This document shows positions 15,786-23,763 of a stretch of 64,000 bases of DNA, in pieces. Source of the DNA: SIG672 sp045535095 (GTDB lineage Bacteria > Bacillota > Clostridia > Oscillospirales > CAG-272); NCBI GenBank assembly GCA_045535095.1, contig JAZSKY010000054.1, positions 1 to 64,000 of the forward strand. The letters run 5' to 3'. The notes beneath the pieces are model-generated. The model did no database searches. It saw only the letters and a program-made list of their open reading frames with translations, and had not been told where the DNA came from. The translations under genes and the position numbers were made by a program. The number at the start of each line of letters is the position of its first letter. Positions within the stretch are counted from its first letter, which is position 1.

Positions 15786-17594
15786 ATGAACGAAAAGCAA
15801 AGAAAAACACGAAATTTCTCTATAATTGCCCATATCGACCACGGAAAATCGACTCTCGCAGACAGACTGCTTGAGGCAACCCGCGCGGTTTCCGAGCGCG
15901 AGATGGAGTCGCGTCTCCTTGACAATATGGAGCTTGAGCGCGAGCGCGGAATAACGATCAAGGCGCGCGCCGTCAAGCTGAATTACACCGCTTCTGACGG
16001 AGAGACCTACGATCTCAACCTCATCGACACCCCCGGTCACGTTGACTTTAACTACGAGGTGTCGAGATCGCTCAACGCGTGTGAGGGCGCTCTGCTCGTC
16101 ATTGATGCAACGCAGGGTATCGAGGCACAGACTCTTGCAAACGCCTATCTTGCAGACGAAAACGGACTTGAGATAGTCCCCGTTATAAACAAGATAGACC
16201 TTCCCTCGGCAGACGTTCCGAGAGTGAGAAACGAGATCGAGGACATAATCGGTATTCCCGCCGACGAAGCGCCTGCGGTTTCGGCAAAGACGGGCGAGAA
16301 TATTATCGAGGTGCTTGAGGCGGTAGTTAAGAACGTTCCTGCCCCCAAGGGCGATTCGGGCGCTCCCCTTTCCTGCCTTATTTTCGACTCGTATTACGAC
16401 TCCTATCTCGGCGTCGTGGTTTATATAAGAGTTATGGACGGAACACTCCGTAGCGGAGACAAGATAAAAATGATGCACACAGGCGCACAGTTTGACGTTG
16501 TTGACGTCGGCACGCTGACTCCCTTCGGTCTCAAAAAAGAGGACTCGCTTGAGGCAGGTCAGGTCGGATATTTCACCGCGAGCATCAAAAACGTTTCGGA
16601 CACCCGAGTCGGTGATACCGTAACTCACATTGAAAACGGAGCAGACAAGCCGCTTGACGGCTTTAAGCAGGCGCTTCCGATGGTATTTTCGGGTATCTAT
16701 CCTGCGGACGGCTCAAAGTACGGCGATCTCCGCGACGCGCTTGAAAAGCTCAAGCTCAACGATGCCGCGCTCAGCTACGAGCCTGAGACGTCAGCCGCGC
16801 TCGGCTTCGGCTTCAGATGCGGATTCCTCGGACTCCTTCACATGGAGATCATTGAAGAGAGAATCGAGAGAGAATTTAATCTTGACATAATCACCACCGC
16901 GCCGAGCGTTATATACAGGATCACAAAGCGCGGCGGCGAGGTGCTTTACATCGACAACCCCTCGAACTATCCCTCGGCGGACGAGATCGAGATCGCCGAA
17001 GAGCCTGTCATCAAGGCGAGCATCATTACGCCCACCGAATACGTCGGTGCGATAATGGATCTCTGTCAGGACAGACGAGGCACGTTCAAGGATATGAAAT
17101 ACCTTGACGACAAGCGCGCAGAGCTTTTCTACGAGCTTCCGCTCAACGAGGTCATCTACGATTTCTTTGATGCGCTCAAGAGCCGCAGCAAGGGATATGC
17201 GTCGCTTGACTACGAAATGGACGGATACCGTCAGAGCAAGCTCGTCAAGCTCGATATACTTCTTAACGGAGACGTTGTGGACGCGCTTTCCTTTATCGTA
17301 CACGACTCGAAGGCGTACACACGCGGAAGAAAGATTGCCGAAAAGCTCAAGGAAAACATTCCGCGCCACCTTTTCGAGATACCGATTCAGGCGGCTATCG
17401 GCGGCAGAATCATCGCGCGTGAGACTGTAAAAGCGCTCCGCAAGGACGTTCTTGCAAAGTGCTACGGCGGTGACATCACACGTAAAAAGAAGCTTCTTGA
17501 AAAGCAGAAAGAGGGCAAGAAGAAGATGCGTATGCTCGGTAGCGTAGAGGTTACGCCCGAGGCATTTATGGCGGTTCTTAAGCTCGACGAATAA
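15786..17594 (+). CDS. lepA: Elongation factor 4 (LepA), back-translocating GTPase
   Basis: The 602-residue product is LepA and not TypA. It has the GTPase motifs AHIDHGKSTL (G1), RGITIK (G2), DTPGH (G3) and NKIDL (G4). The LepA-specific C-terminal domain is present, with CYGGDITRKKKLLEKQKEGK and GSVEVTPEAFMAVLKL. LepA acts on stalled or mis-translocated ribosomes and in initiation. The adjacent hemW downstream is the standard lepA-hemW pair. Here the pair follows prpC-prkC in the same direction with 27 bp between, probably in one transcript. Confidence 0.97.
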   Translation: MNEKQRKTRNFSIIAHIDHGKSTLADRLLEATRAVSEREMESRLLDNMELERERGITIKARAVKLNYTASDGETYDLNLIDTPGHVDFNYEVSRSLNACEGALLVIDATQGIEAQTLANAYLADENGLEIVPVINKIDLPSADVPRVRNEIEDIIGIPADEAPAVSAKTGENIIEVLEAVVKNVPAPKGDSGAPLSCLIFDSYYDSYLGVVVYIRVMDGTLRSGDKIKMMHTGAQFDVVDVGTLTPFGLKKEDSLEAGQVGYFTASIKNVSDTRVGDTVTHIENGADKPLDGFKQALPMVFSGIYPADGSKYGDLRDALEKLKLNDAALSYEPETSAALGFGFRCGFLGLLHMEIIEERIEREFNLDIITTAPSVIYRITKRGGEVLYIDNPSNYPSADEIEIAEEPVIKASIITPTEYVGAIMDLCQDRRGTFKDMKYLDDKRAELFYELPLNEVIYDFFDALKSRSKGYASLDYEMDGYRQSKLVKLDILLNGDVVDALSFIVHDSKAYTRGRKIAEKLKENIPRHLFEIPIQAAIGGRIIARETVKALRKDVLAKCYGGDITRKKKLLEKQKEGKKKMRMLGSVEVTPEAFMAVLKLDE

Positions 17595-17598
17595 AAAA

Positions 17599-17626
17599 TC
17601 AGGGAACTTTCCGCAAAGTTCCCTGA
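17599..17626 (+). terminator. Hairpin between lepA and hemW
   Basis: A 10-bp perfect stem, AGGGAACTTT (17601-17610) with AAAGTTCCCT (17615-17624), extends by two pairs. There is no T-run on the plus strand, so it may attenuate or stabilise rather than stop transcription into hemW. Confidence 0.45.
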
Positions 17627-17650
17627 AATCATATAAGGAGGTGCCGCTTT

Positions 17651-18772
17651 GTGAAGGATCGCGGACTTTATATACATATTCCCTTTTGCGCGTCAAAATG
17701 CGCCTACTGCGACTTTTACTCGCTCCCATCGGGCGAGCTTCACAAAAGATACGTGGACGCTCTTTGCGACAGCGCGCGTCTATCCGGCGAGCGCTTTTCA
17801 GACACCGAGTTTTCCACCGTATATATCGGCGGCGGCACTCCGAGTATTCTCTCCCCCGAGCTTCTATCCGACCTTTTTAAATCAATAAGAGATAATTTTT
17901 CTCTGTCAAGTGACGCAGAAATCACGCTCGAGGCAAATCCTGCAACGCTTGACGAAAAAAAGCTTTCCGCTATACTTGGCGGCGGCGTAAACCGTCTCAG
18001 CTTCGGTTGTCAGAGCGCAAACGAAAACGAGCTGAAAATGCTCTCGCGACTACACACCTTCGAAGAATTTACAGAGACCTTCAAGATGGCAAGAGCCTAT
18101 GGCGTTAAGAACGTCAGCGTTGATCTTATGTACGGAATTCCCCTTCAGACTACAAGGTCGCTCAAAAGCTCTATTGAGAGTGTCGCTTCCCTCTCGCCCG
18201 ATCACATATCGCTTTACGGACTGCGCGTTGAGCCGAACACTCCGTTCGGAAGGGCGAAAAATCTTCCCCTGCCGAGTGATGACGAGCAGTGCGAAATGTA
18301 TCTTAATGCGGCAGAGATGCTTGCAAGTCTCGGGTATAACAGATATGAGATCAGCAATTTTGCAAAAGATGGCAAACTCTCGCGCCACAATTTGCGATAC
18401 TGGAAGCGCGGTGAATATCTCGGACTCGGCGCGGCGGCACACTCCTATATTGAAGGTGTGCGCTACGCATACGAGCGAGACGCTCTCTCTTATATAGAGT
18501 CTCTCGAGAGCGGCAAGATGCCAGATGCTTGCGAGAGCGAAGCTCTCAGCGCAGGCGATCTTATCTGCGAGGCGATAATGCTCTCTTTAAGGCTCGAAGA
18601 AGGTCTTGACCTTGAAGAATTTGAAAAGGAATTCGGCAAGGAGGAAAGAGACTCTCTCGAAAAGAGGGTACGCCCGTACGTGGGTAAATTTATGACACTT
18701 GACAGTGGCAGACTCAAATTCACAAGCGAGGGATTCCTCGTTTCAAACACTATTCTTTCAGAAATAATATAA
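17651..18772 (+). CDS. hemW: Heme chaperone HemW (radical SAM, HemN-like)
   Basis: The 373-residue product has the radical-SAM motif FCASKCAYCDF and the HemW-diagnostic SRHNLRYW near residue 245, and lacks the coproporphyrinogen-oxidase features of true HemN. HemW binds and delivers heme, or acts in radical chemistry, in organisms that often lack heme synthesis. The GTG start at 17651 is supported by AAGGAGG 8 nt before it. It lies 56 bp after lepA and ends at a terminator. Confidence 0.93.
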   Translation: MKDRGLYIHIPFCASKCAYCDFYSLPSGELHKRYVDALCDSARLSGERFSDTEFSTVYIGGGTPSILSPELLSDLFKSIRDNFSLSSDAEITLEANPATLDEKKLSAILGGGVNRLSFGCQSANENELKMLSRLHTFEEFTETFKMARAYGVKNVSVDLMYGIPLQTTRSLKSSIESVASLSPDHISLYGLRVEPNTPFGRAKNLPLPSDDEQCEMYLNAAEMLASLGYNRYEISNFAKDGKLSRHNLRYWKRGEYLGLGAAAHSYIEGVRYAYERDALSYIESLESGKMPDACESEALSAGDLICEAIMLSLRLEEGLDLEEFEKEFGKEERDSLEKRVRPYVGKFMTLDSGRLKFTSEGFLVSNTILSEII

Positions 18773-18773
18773 A

Positions 18774-18802
18774 ACGCTTTGGAAAAATCCAAAGCGTTTT
18801 TT
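18774..18802 (+). terminator. Terminator after hemW
   Basis: AACGCTTTGGA and TCCAAAGCGTT form an 11-bp stem with a short A loop, followed by TTTTTCTTTT. It also lies just past the convergent WG-repeat gene and has T-rich flanks both ways. Confidence 0.8.
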
Positions 18803-18805
18803 CTT

Positions 18806-19882
18806 TTAATAGCTTGTAACTCCGTTTATGCCCTCGTAAAGGCAAGGAAGTATCTCGTTACCGCTTTTATCGATAACGCCGAATTTGGAGTCCTTTATTA
18901 CGATAACGTATCCGTCCGACGAGAAGTCAAAGCCTGCCGCCTGCTCCGAATAGAGAAGCTCGTATTTAGGCTCAATGACGTAAGCGCCGCTCTTGTCGAT
19001 ATATCCGACCTTGTTTGATTCAAATGCAAGTGCGAGTCCGTTACTGAACGATCCGACGTAGGTGTATTTACATTCTATCGCGATATTTCCGCTCTTATCT
19101 ATAAATCCGAAAAGATTGTTTTCGTTTGCAAAACGGGAAAGTCCCTCATAGAAATCGTCAGAGCTGTATTCCGAGGACGCAAACATAATCGCGCCCTTTG
19201 TGTCAATATAGCAAAGGCTTTCCTGAATTACTACTCTTGCAATTCCGCCAACGAAAATTCCTGCCTCCTCATAAACGAAATCGAGCGCGGTCTTTCCTTT
19301 TTTATTTATATATCCGTAATGACCGTCAGACGATTCCTTCACGCAGGCAAGCCCGTCTCTGAAGGGGGATGCGGCAACGTACTTTGCGTCGATCACCACC
19401 CTGCCCTTTTTGTTTATATATCCGTAGTTTCCGCCCTCCTCGTGCTGAATGCAGGCAAGTCCCTCGGAGAAATCCGCGCCGTAATTAAACTCAGAATCGG
19501 TGATGAATTCGCCATTTTTGTCGATATATCTGTACTTATCGTTTACTACAACGCAGGCGATATCCTCAACAAAGGCGCTGGCATCGTCAAAGGCAAAGTC
19601 GATAACGACCTCTCCGTCTGAATTGATGAAGCCGTATTTTTCACCGACTGCAACGGCGGCAAGTCCGCACGAAAAGACGTGTGCATCATCGTAAACGGCC
19701 TTTATCTGAAGTCTGCCATCCTTGTCGGCATATCCCCATTTTCCGTCGAGCTTGACCGAAACGAGTCCCTCGCCGAAGAGGACGTTTGCGCCCGATTCGT
19801 CACTGCTCGAGCAAGCGCTCATAAAGGGAATGCAAACGGCAAGCGCGAGAATAAAGCAAATTATTTTTTTGAAATTAAGCAT
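18806..19882 (-). CDS. WG-repeat lipoprotein
   Basis: The 358-residue product has a signal peptide ending FMSAC (lipid-modified Cys24) and then about seven WG/KWG-type repeats of 38-45 residues. Each has a core like GYINKKGKxxxDxxYxxAxxFxxGLA. Such repeats form beta-rich modules in secreted or surface proteins of gut Clostridia and Bacteroidetes. The function is unknown, possibly ligand or glycan binding. Only the first repeat keeps a true WG (KWGYADKDG); most of the others read YG or FG. It lies 14 bp downstream of the nitroreductase gene. Confidence 0.85.
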   Translation of the reverse strand: MLNFKKIICFILALAVCIPFMSACSSSDESGANVLFGEGLVSVKLDGKWGYADKDGRLQIKAVYDDAHVFSCGLAAVAVGEKYGFINSDGEVVIDFAFDDASAFVEDIACVVVNDKYRYIDKNGEFITDSEFNYGADFSEGLACIQHEEGGNYGYINKKGRVVIDAKYVAASPFRDGLACVKESSDGHYGYINKKGKTALDFVYEEAGIFVGGIARVVIQESLCYIDTKGAIMFASSEYSSDDFYEGLSRFANENNLFGFIDKSGNIAIECKYTYVGSFSNGLALAFESNKVGYIDKSGAYVIEPKYELLYSEQAAGFDFSSDGYVIVIKDSKFGVIDKSGNEILPCLYEGINGVTSY

Positions 19883-19896
19883 TGCAAGGTTTCCTT

Positions 19897-20424
19897 TTAG
19901 TTCACTTTTATAACGTAATTTTCCTTACGCGGACGCACCGCAGGCATATCGCCCTCTCTGTATCCGAGCACGCAGTTGCCAACACCGACATAGTTTTCAG
20001 AAAGTCCCCACTCGCGCATAAGAGCCTTTCCCTCCTCCGAGGAAAACATCTCTCTTGCTCTGTGTATCCAGCACGATCCGACCCCGATAGCGTGCGCGGC
20101 GTTCATAAGATTGCCCATAACGAGGCAGGCATCCTCAAAGCCTGTGCTGACGCTCATATCGGCAAAAACAACGACTACGCAGGGCGCACTGTAAAAGGGA
20201 TCGGACTCGGAGCCGAGAATTTCCGCGTTCATTTTCGAGAGCTTTTTGACTGTATCTCTGTCGCGGATAGCTACCATCACGGGCGACTGTCTGTTTCTGC
20301 CCGTAGGCGCGTACTTGCCTGACTCTAAAATAGTGTCAAGCTCCTCGTCGCTTATCTGCTTATCTATATACTTTTTGATGCTTCTACGACTCTGCAGTGA
20401 GTCAATTACGCTGTTTTTTATCAT
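19897..20424 (-). CDS. Nitroreductase family protein
   Basis: The 175-residue FMN-dependent nitroreductase-fold protein has RRSIKKYIDKQIS at the N-terminus, the flavin-contacting YAPTGRNRQSP, ACLVMGNLMNAAHAIGVGSCWI, and the C-terminal GNCVLGYREG. It probably reduces quinones or nitro compounds with NAD(P)H; the natural substrate is unknown. The ATG at 20424 is selected because GGAG lies 7 nt upstream and homologues start there. It follows murI by 13 bp. Confidence 0.9.
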   Translation of the reverse strand: MIKNSVIDSLQSRRSIKKYIDKQISDEELDTILESGKYAPTGRNRQSPVMVAIRDRDTVKKLSKMNAEILGSESDPFYSAPCVVVVFADMSVSTGFEDACLVMGNLMNAAHAIGVGSCWIHRAREMFSSEEGKALMREWGLSENYVGVGNCVLGYREGDMPAVRPRKENYVIKVN

Positions 20425-20437
20425 TTTTTCTCCAAAA

Positions 20438-21214
20438 TCAAAGAAATTTTCTCGCGCGCGAGTCAAAGGACTCGTCCAGCGCGCTATTTATGATCTTTAT
20501 TTCTCCTATCTCCGAGGAGTCTGACAAAAGGTTTTCCTCGAGGAGTCTGCGCTTTGTCTGAACGGCTGTGCCGAGTCCTCCGTCGAAGATCCTTGCGTCC
20601 TCAAAAAACTCGGAAATGATGCCCTCTACAAGCGGATAGTGAGTGCAACCGAGAACGATAGAGTCAACCCTTTTATCCTTGACAGAGGAGAAAAGATCGC
20701 AAAGAAGCGCTCTTATCTCACCGTCCGGTGCGCCCGACTCGATCTTTGAGGCAAGTCCCTCGCAGGGGAGCGGTATGATCTCGGCATTCGGATTATATTT
20801 TGCCGCAAGCGCGGTGAATTTTTCCTGCGAAAGGGTGAGCGGTGTTGCCATAACGAGCACCGAGGGATTTTCCCTGCCACTGCAATTCACTGCAGGCTTT
20901 ACCGCAGGCTCAATGCCGATTATCGGCATAGACGAAAATATCTCCCTGCACCTCGACGCCGCCGCGCCCGTCGCCGTATTACACGCGATAACTACCGCCT
21001 TTACCGAATACTTTTCAGTAAGCATTTCGATATTTTTGACAGTCAGATCGCGTATTTCGTCTGTCGTTTTTGATCCGTACGGAGCGTTTTTCGTGTCTCC
21101 GAAATACACGAAATCCTCGGAGGGCATCTCGCGTACCAGATGACGAAGCACGCTCACTCCGCCAAGACCTGAGTCAATGACCGCTATCGGTCTTTTCTCT
21201 TTTTTGCTGCTCAC
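20438..21214 (-). CDS. murI: Glutamate racemase
   Basis: The 258-residue enzyme interconverts L- and D-glutamate for peptidoglycan. It shows VIDSGLGGVSVL, YFGDTKNAPYGSK, the first catalytic Cys in ACNTATGAA and the second in GCTHYPLVE. It lies between the GH43 genes (21 bp) and the nitroreductase (13 bp), all leftward. It may therefore be read through from the GH43 promoter, although an essential gene would be expected to have its own promoter inside the GH43 3' end. Confidence 0.96.
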   Translation of the reverse strand: MSSKKEKRPIAVIDSGLGGVSVLRHLVREMPSEDFVYFGDTKNAPYGSKTTDEIRDLTVKNIEMLTEKYSVKAVVIACNTATGAAASRCREIFSSMPIIGIEPAVKPAVNCSGRENPSVLVMATPLTLSQEKFTALAAKYNPNAEIIPLPCEGLASKIESGAPDGEIRALLCDLFSSVKDKRVDSIVLGCTHYPLVEGIISEFFEDARIFDGGLGTAVQTKRRLLEENLLSDSSEIGEIKIINSALDESFDSRARKFL

Positions 21215-21235
21215 AATATTTACCGTCCTGTAAAT

Positions 21236-23728
21236 TTACTGACCCTTTATCGCCACAACCTCAAGGTTATCTATCGAGCCTGTTCCGCTTGCAAGGCGCA
21301 TTCCAACCGCACCTGTGAGGTAGGGATCGGGATCGGTATAGTCGATAACGAGTGTTCCGCCGATATAGACCTGAATGTTTGCACCGTTGCAAACGATGCC
21401 AACCTTAAGCTTCTTTACGCCCTCGGTGTTTATGCGCCCGCTCACAAGATCTGTGGTCGAGTAGTTACACTTTTCAAGTGTTACCTTGTTGTTTTCAAAG
21501 TGCAGATAATATCCCTGCAGCCAGTCAACAGCCTCCGACGAGCCTTCTACCGTAGGCTTTGTCGAATAGTCAGTACCGTCAACGAATTTGCCGTTTTCTG
21601 CCGCGTTCTTCGTTCTGAAAAGAAGTCCGAAATCGATAGTATCGCTGAGATATACCTCGCACTCTAAGGTGTAGTCAGACCACGCCTCGTTTCCGTAGAG
21701 TCTCTTTCCTATCGAGCGGGCTCTGAGTCTGCCGCCTGCGCATTCCCAGTTTACACCGTCAGTATAGATAAATCCTTCCTTGATGTCGGTATCAAAGTTG
21801 AGGTTCATATCCTGAAGCTCGGTGTAAAGTACGGTGTAGGACTTGATATCAGCCTTGCCCGAACGAGCGTAAACCGTAATAACGTTTTCGCCCTCCGAAA
21901 GAGCAAGCTTCTTTGCCGACGATGCGGTAGCGTAGTCGGTCTTGCCACCCTTGAGAGTAACGGTATCTGCAAGATTTCCGTTTACGTAAATATCAAGCAC
22001 GGTTTCCTCGTCAGCGCGATATTTCACGCCAAAGGTATAAAGTCCTTCCTTCTCGGCATATACGAGGTAGTTGTAGGACTCGTCTGCCTTTGCGACAAGG
22101 TAGCTGCTATTATCGGACACGTCGTATCCGCGCTCTACTGCGTCCTTCTCGGTGCAGAGAGTTGCGTTTATAACGCCGCTATCGTCACCTACGGGCTTGT
22201 AGTAGTCGCAGTTACTGCTTCCGCCTACCTCGTCAGATGCGCCAAGATATCCGAACGATGCGCTTCCGCTCTCGCAGATAAGACCGAGCTTCGTTCCGGC
22301 AAGAGTGCTTTCGTACTTGCAAAGCTCTCTGTCGTTAACGTAGAAGGTGAAGGTGCTTCCCTTCTTTTCTATCTGAATGGTCTGGGTTGCGCTGAAATCG
22401 TACGCCTCGTTGAAGCTGCGGACGAGTGCCTTCGTATAAGTGGTTGCCTTTCCGTTTTCCACGAAGGTAACAACGAGCATCTCGCTTGTGCTGTTAAATA
22501 CCGCGCTCGCATAGTTGTTTTCGTCGCTGTACGCGAAAATCGCGCCTGCTTTTGCACCCGCAGACATATCCGCGGTGGTTACCTCGATAGTGTATTTATC
22601 GCCCGAAAGCGCGTTTTTAGTGATGAGCTTTCCTCCCGCGTTAAGCTTAACCTTTCCGTCCGAGAGGACTGCCCCTGCAACGTTTTCAAAGATCGCCGCG
22701 TCAGAGGGCTCGTCAAAAAATGCGTAAATATCGGGCATTTCGGGGATATGCTGATCTCCTGCGGTCGGTCCGAAAACGTCCATAGTAGTTCCGTCAAAGA
22801 CGATTCTGTCTATGGCAAGTCTTCTTCCGCCGGACGGCAAATAGCAGTGGTATGCTATATAATATGCGTCAAGGTTAGGTGCCTTGACCGTAGAGCTATG
22901 TCCTGTTGCAACGATCTCTCCGCTTGTGTTAAGGAGGAGAATGTTATTTCCGTCAGGCTCGTTAAAGCGTGTCGGTACGGTGGTAGAAACACTGTACGGA
23001 ACGCGGTACGCTGTGTTGTGAACGTGGTTGCCCGTGTAGGTCATAAAGTAGGTGCCGTCGTGGTAAACTACCATCGGACCCTCGGTCCATCTGCCGTACA
23101 TCTGCGAAAGCGTAGCGATCTCGCTTCCGATGCTTGTGGACGAGAGCATCTTATAAACCTTGATTCCCGATCCGCTTGCCGAGTAGAAGTACCACTGTCC
23201 GTCGTTATCGATGAAGATGCTTCCGTCAATCTTGCGGTTATAGTTGCCTTCCATCTGCTTGAAGGGACCTGTCGGGCTGTCCGACACGAAGAATCTATGT
23301 CCGGTAGCTCCGGGAGCGGTTACCATGATGAACTTTCCGTTATAGTAGGTGACCTCGGGAGCGTAAGCGCCCATCGCGTCACAGTAAACGTCATTCTCGT
23401 TGACGCCCGAGGGAATCTCGGACATCGGAACGCACTCGATCTTTTCAGACCAGTTTACAAGGTCCTCGGAAACGTAAACGTACCAGGGCTTGTTACTGCT
23501 TTGGCTCGGATAGAGGTAATACTTTCCGTCATAGCGCATAATGAAGGGGTCACCGATCATCTCTCCGTCGAGATCTATGTAGTTAGAGAAGGTCTCCCTC
23601 TCCTCTTTTGTAAGATCGAAGATCGGTCCTTTCGGGCTTGCGGGCAAAGCGATCTCGTCCTTCTTGCATGCAAAGAGCATGGGAAGGATGAAAATCATAG
23701 CAAGCACAAAGCAAAGTATTCTTTTCAT
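21236..23728 (-). CDS. GH43-like glycoside hydrolase lipoprotein (copy 2)
   Basis: The 830-residue surface lipoprotein (lipobox MLFAC) starts with a five-bladed GH43-type beta-propeller (about 40-325). The Asp is in GDPFIMRYDGKYYLY, the second Asp in DGSIFIDNDG and the Glu in EGPMVVYHDG. A laminin-G-like domain (about 345-505), a CBM6/35-like domain (about 515-640) and a second laminin-G/DUF1080-like domain (about 645-828) follow. Such enzymes cleave arabinose, xylose or galactose side chains of plant polysaccharides. It is a tandem paralogue of the gene upstream (35-bp gap), with many long near-identical stretches. Expression is probably from the promoter at 26280-26308. Confidence 0.85.
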   Translation of the reverse strand: MKRILCFVLAMIFILPMLFACKKDEIALPASPKGPIFDLTKEERETFSNYIDLDGEMIGDPFIMRYDGKYYLYPSQSSNKPWYVYVSEDLVNWSEKIECVPMSEIPSGVNENDVYCDAMGAYAPEVTYYNGKFIMVTAPGATGHRFFVSDSPTGPFKQMEGNYNRKIDGSIFIDNDGQWYFYSASGSGIKVYKMLSSTSIGSEIATLSQMYGRWTEGPMVVYHDGTYFMTYTGNHVHNTAYRVPYSVSTTVPTRFNEPDGNNILLLNTSGEIVATGHSSTVKAPNLDAYYIAYHCYLPSGGRRLAIDRIVFDGTTMDVFGPTAGDQHIPEMPDIYAFFDEPSDAAIFENVAGAVLSDGKVKLNAGGKLITKNALSGDKYTIEVTTADMSAGAKAGAIFAYSDENNYASAVFNSTSEMLVVTFVENGKATTYTKALVRSFNEAYDFSATQTIQIEKKGSTFTFYVNDRELCKYESTLAGTKLGLICESGSASFGYLGASDEVGGSSNCDYYKPVGDDSGVINATLCTEKDAVERGYDVSDNSSYLVAKADESYNYLVYAEKEGLYTFGVKYRADEETVLDIYVNGNLADTVTLKGGKTDYATASSAKKLALSEGENVITVYARSGKADIKSYTVLYTELQDMNLNFDTDIKEGFIYTDGVNWECAGGRLRARSIGKRLYGNEAWSDYTLECEVYLSDTIDFGLLFRTKNAAENGKFVDGTDYSTKPTVEGSSEAVDWLQGYYLHFENNKVTLEKCNYSTTDLVSGRINTEGVKKLKVGIVCNGANIQVYIGGTLVIDYTDPDPYLTGAVGMRLASGTGSIDNLEVVAIKGQ

Positions 23729-23763
23729 AATTTTCTCCTTGTTGGTCCGGTATATTGCAGTTA

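Noticed and set aside
15326..15976. Repeat-rich frame (SGFSGFTSGF) opposite the prkC tail
   Set aside because: It is the mirror of the NPENPENPEV repeats and would overlap the lepA start; it has no promoter.
15786..17594. Assignment as TypA/BipA
   Set aside because: The C-terminal motifs CYGGDITRKKKLLEKQ and EAFMAVLKL and the hemW neighbour identify LepA.
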